The translations under genes and the position numbers were made by a program. From the NCBI GenBank assembly GCA_028565715.1, contig JAOXYC010210906.1, positions 1-11,329 on the forward strand: a stretch of 11,329 nucleotides of DNA, written 5' to 3'. How positions within the stretch are numbered: the stretch's first letter is position 1; each line of letters opens with the position of its first letter. Below, in pieces: positions 9,480-11,329 of this stretch. The notes below the pieces were generated by a model, which ran no database searches, was not told the origin of the DNA, and was given only the letters and a program-made list of their open reading frames with translations. This stretch comes from Phoronis pallida (Eukaryota > Phoronida > Phoronidae).

Positions 9480-9817
9480 TTATAAATCATTAGTCCACCA
9501 GTTTCCATTCCTATTGCTGTTTACGAAAGTGGCTGCCTGATCAAATGTACCACAAGAATTCTGATAAATGCCCTGCACTGTTAAATTGGGAGAAGTAATC
9601 CAAAATTTTTGATCATTTTCAATATTGAACCTGTCAATTTGAGAAGGGCAATGGGCGGGATTATCACGGTACTTGTTCAAACCATTCGGAATTGCATTGC
9701 AATTATATGATAATGATACGCTTCCCCTGCACAATATCTATAACTTCCTGCATATTTTTAACACCAAGCATAACAATGCCATCTATATCATCACATCCCA
9801 TTGAACAATTGACCTGG
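9480..9817 (-). pseudogene. Antisense cysteine-containing coding-like segment with a frameshift, unrecognised
   Basis: On the minus strand a polypyrimidine run and CACTAG acceptor-like site precede 9817. From there one frame reads QVNCSMGCDDIDGIVMLGV and on through KNMQEVIDIVQ. At a run of four G (plus-strand C at 9724-9727) the good reading shifts by one base into a second frame. That frame stays open for about 80 residues, with GSVSLSYNCNAIPNGL, an FWITSPNLTVQGIYQNSCG stretch and a final NGNWWTNDL before TAA at 9482-9480. Amino-acid composition is protein-like, with several Cys, Trp and Asn-Gly pairs as in secreted domains, but I recognise no family. Explanations are a frameshifted pseudogene fragment, a 3' exon whose true acceptor is the TGCAG at 9731-9727, or an assembly error in the G run. 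No AATAAA was seen within about 60 bases downstream. Confidence 0.4.
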
Positions 9818-9882
9818 CTAGTGAAAAAAAACATTATTATTTCAACACAAGGATGTAAATACACTTGTTGAAGGGCAGGACA

Positions 9883-9922
9883 TATTCATTGAATGTATCT
9901 CGTATTCATTCAATGTATCTGT
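9883..9922. repeat. Tandem 20-bp repeat upstream of the internal promoter
   Basis: TATTCATTGAATGTATCT (9883-9900) is followed after CG by TATTCATTCAATGTATCT (9903-9920), a two-copy repeat with a 20-bp period and a single difference within 18 bases. Each copy contains a CATTSAATG near-palindrome. It lies about 70-110 bp upstream of the predicted start site, a typical position for paired transcription-factor sites. Confidence 0.65.
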
Positions 9923-9945
9923 GGTGTTATCTATTACCTGCAGGT

Positions 9946-10025
9946 CCGCGTCCTAGTGTTCTAGTGTTCCGATTCTTTATCTTGTGTCAATCAGTCGGTC
10001 TGTGTAAACGGACCCGCTTAGATAC
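9946..10025 (+). promoter_or_regulatory. TATA-less Inr + DPE core promoter of the alternative spectrin first exon
   Basis: The initiator TCAGTC at 9991-9996 matches TCAKTY exactly, with the +1 A at 9993. The downstream promoter element AGATAC at 10020-10025 starts exactly at +28 and fits the DPE consensus (DSWYVY). No TATA box lies 25-35 bp upstream. About eleven CpG dinucleotides occur from 9947 to 10115, against few in neighbouring intron DNA. A 9-bp near-tandem (CTAGTGTTC, TAGTGTTCC) lies at 9953-9970. The position, about 440 bp before a credible start codon and donor, supports promoter function. The motif call follows arthropod consensus rules; activity in this species is inferred. Confidence 0.6.
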
Positions 10026-10430
10026 ACATGCTTACTGGAGCAGTTCGTGTGTGCTCGTAGTAGTGTGACAAAGAGGGCTGAGGCTTGTCCTCGAGTTTGA
10101 CATTGGCGGATCTCGTAATGTATTAATAGGGGAGACAGTGGATTAGAAGGAGAATTGGGACATTTGGATTAAGACAAACCTGTTTTGGAGAAAATTTTCT
10201 AAGATTGGTGGAATATCGATTGGCACAGTGTGTTTCAATAGATCAAGGATTTATCAAGGAAAATCAGTGACCTCATTTGTTTATGCTTCTATTAATTTAC
10301 CTTCAAGGTTGGAGTAAAATTGGATGGTTTTCGGAAATAATTTTGGATTCCAAGTTTGTTGCTCACATGGATATGATTACTTGACAAAGTTTTCTGGATT
10401 ATTCTCTTTTATGGTTTAAAAACTTTCAAG
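9993..10430 (+). other. Predicted 5' leader of the alternative spectrin transcript, with several uORFs
   Basis: If transcription starts at the initiator and the leader is unspliced, it is 438 nt long. It holds upstream ATGs opening short frames: 10028-10060 (10 residues), 10118-10126 (2 residues), 10283-10384 (33 residues), 10324-10419 (31 residues) and 10411-10419 (the last in frame with the previous one). No strong internal donor and acceptor pair was seen. An in-frame TGA at 10374-10376 separates the leader from the main start codon. Multiple uORFs would be expected to lower translation of the short isoform. Confidence 0.5.
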
Positions 10431-10470
10431 ATGGAGTTTGAATTTTTGAGCAAAGTGAAACAATTGGCAG
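10431..10470 (+). CDS. Alternative first coding exon of beta-spectrin (short N-terminus)
   Basis: ATG 10431 in the context CAAGATGG, a good initiation context, opens MEFEFLSKVKQLA plus one G, then the donor GTAAATAC at 10471. The phase (1) equals that of the canonical exon at 5036-5175, so splicing to the same downstream exon would give ...VKQLA followed by the Asp/Glu-Glu-Arg start of the calponin-homology region. The final residues QLA occupy the place of KALA in the long form. In vertebrate SPTBN1 a known short isoform likewise uses its own first exon, ending in FKQLQ before DEREAVQ. The acidic, serine-rich head and the RSRIK block of the long form are missing here. An in-frame stop upstream (10374) fixes the start. 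The exon's existence is inferred from start context, donor, phase and promoter; the peptide itself is too short for homology proof. Confidence 0.68.
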
Positions 10471-11329
10471 GTAAATACATCGTATTTGATTCCTTAAAAC
10501 TGACACAGTAGCTTTCAGTAGCCAATAAATGACCTGGTCACTTCATTCATTCATAAAAGTGGTGGGAATTCTATAAAAAGAACCGGCATCCTAAATTTAT
10601 CTAGATGTCGTAGGTCGCTAGGAATTCCTGTAGCAGATGCACCAGATGATCTCATATCCCGCCTTATTGTTGTACAACTGTTCAATTCAAAAAATGTTTG
10701 AAGGTTCCCTGATTTTGAATGGGAGAAAAAAAAAATCAATTTTCGTTTTAAGTCCTGGGGTGATATGGTAAATTCAGAACTAAATTGAAAGTAACTTTCC
10801 ATTGTATTGTTGTGAATGCCCAAAATGACTTTCTCATAGAAAAGATTTTCAATTTCAAAGTACAGTAGTCCTAATTGATGACATTCCTTGTCTTTAAATT
10901 CCCAAATTTTGAAAATCACCTATGTATTGAGGTTTGGAGATAGCTTATAGAAAGTGAAATGATAACAGCTACGTGTGGTAGATGATGAGCCCTGTATTTC
11001 TAAATAAAATCAGTTAAGTGTGAATGAAGTTGTAAACACCCCAGAAGTCAAGTTTGGTTCAGTTTCAGTACAAATTTCTTAAAATAATCTTAGAGAACAA
11101 TCATAATTTCATCATTCTCAGAAAACTTTATAAATGATTATCAATCTTACGGGTACCTGGCCAGATTTATAATTATTTATAATCACACTTCGCAGTCAAT
11201 TAAAACTCAGAAAATATTATTGTCCTTTAAAAAAAAGAAAACTTCAATCTGGCAACTTATGGTTGACAATCAGAACCCACGCTGAAACTCTCTCATGGGT
11301 GTAACTTAAAATATGGGTCGTTTGATAAC
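10471..11329 (+). other. Spectrin intron continuing beyond the window
   Basis: It starts at the GTAAAT donor and stays AT-rich to the end. The next spectrin exon does not appear. It contains overlapping open frames on both strands around 10551-10919, with a weak SAP-like stretch listed separately, and a 10-bp tandem (TTTATAATTA, TTTATAATCA) near 11165-11184. Nothing else can be named. Confidence 0.75.
10555..10788 (+). pseudogene. Possible SAP-domain-like relic with an internal stop
   Basis: One plus-strand frame reads LSRCRRSLGIPVADAPDDL followed by ISRL, which has the spacing of a SAP DNA-binding motif (a helix, then a short Gly-Pro turn, then a second helix ending in a Leu-Ile-x-Arg-Leu-like pattern). 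It meets TGA at 10699-10701, then stays open in the same frame through PDFEWEKKKINFRFKSWGD to TGA at 10786. The minus strand is also open across 10551-10919 for 122 residues, so the signal may be chance. No splice sites or mobile-element ends were found to frame it. Confidence 0.2.

Larger units (their letters stand above)
5176..9992 (+). other. Spectrin intron 3' of the canonical coding exon (up to the internal promoter)
   Basis: It starts with the GTTAGT donor. No segment matching the next spectrin exon (expected residues DEREAVQKKTF, KWVNSHL) is found up to the window end, so the intron exceeds 6.1 kb. It is AT-rich and contains an exon-like orphan, two antisense hammerhead-like repeats, several hairpins and an antisense coding-like relic, each listed separately. 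A run of ten G lies at 5754-5763. Stretches between these items, for example 6560-7130 and 7900-8280, show nothing I can name. Confidence 0.8.

Noticed and set aside
10551-10919. 122-residue minus-strand open frame
   Set aside because: An opening of this length is not surprising in 11 kb of AT-rich DNA on six frames. No motif was recognised, and the opposite strand is also largely open.
10471-11329. Next spectrin exon (start of the first calponin-homology domain)
   Set aside because: I looked for sequence encoding DEREAVQKKTF or KWVNSHL in the three forward frames and found none, so the exon lies past the window.
1-11329. CRISPR array, bacterial operon or phage features
   Set aside because: There are no regularly spaced repeats and no dense ORFs; splice-site-bounded exons show that the DNA is eukaryotic.

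Overview
The window looks like AT-rich, intron-dominated genomic DNA from a non-vertebrate animal. It has no bacterial gene packing, it carries GT/AG-bounded exons, and its repeats are decayed SINE-like and hammerhead-ribozyme-like copies. A lophotrochozoan such as a mollusc is my guess, but nothing here fixes the phylum.

The only gene I recognise is beta-spectrin, on the + strand. Its first coding exon of the standard (long) form lies at 5036-5175. It encodes a 39-residue acidic N-terminus that ends in the hallmark LFERSRIKALA block and stops in phase 1. The next exon, expected to begin DEREAVQKKTF and open the first calponin-homology domain, is not in the window, so the following intron runs past the right edge. 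A second, mutually exclusive first exon sits inside that intron at about 9993-10470. It has a CpG-enriched, TATA-less promoter with an initiator (TCAGTC) and a correctly spaced DPE (AGATAC at +28), a leader carrying several short uORFs, and a start codon opening MEFEFLSKVKQLA. It ends at a GT donor in the same phase 1. The two exons would supply alternative N-termini to one spectrin body, comparable to the two N-termini known for vertebrate SPTBN1.

Layout: 1-5035 is upstream intron or flanking DNA with no convincing exon, one decayed tRNA-derived SINE-like head and some small repeats. 5036-5175 is the canonical coding exon. 5176-9992 is intron with an orphan exon-like segment near 5535-5652, an antisense hammerhead-like repeat near 6447-6485 with a more degenerate relative near 9342-9375, clusters of small hairpins, and an antisense coding-like segment at 9480-9817 broken by an apparent frameshift. 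9883-10470 is the internal promoter, leader and alternative exon. 10471-11329 is intron, with a weak SAP-like relic.

Most longer open frames in the window appear to be chance openings in AT-rich DNA and are not annotated as genes.
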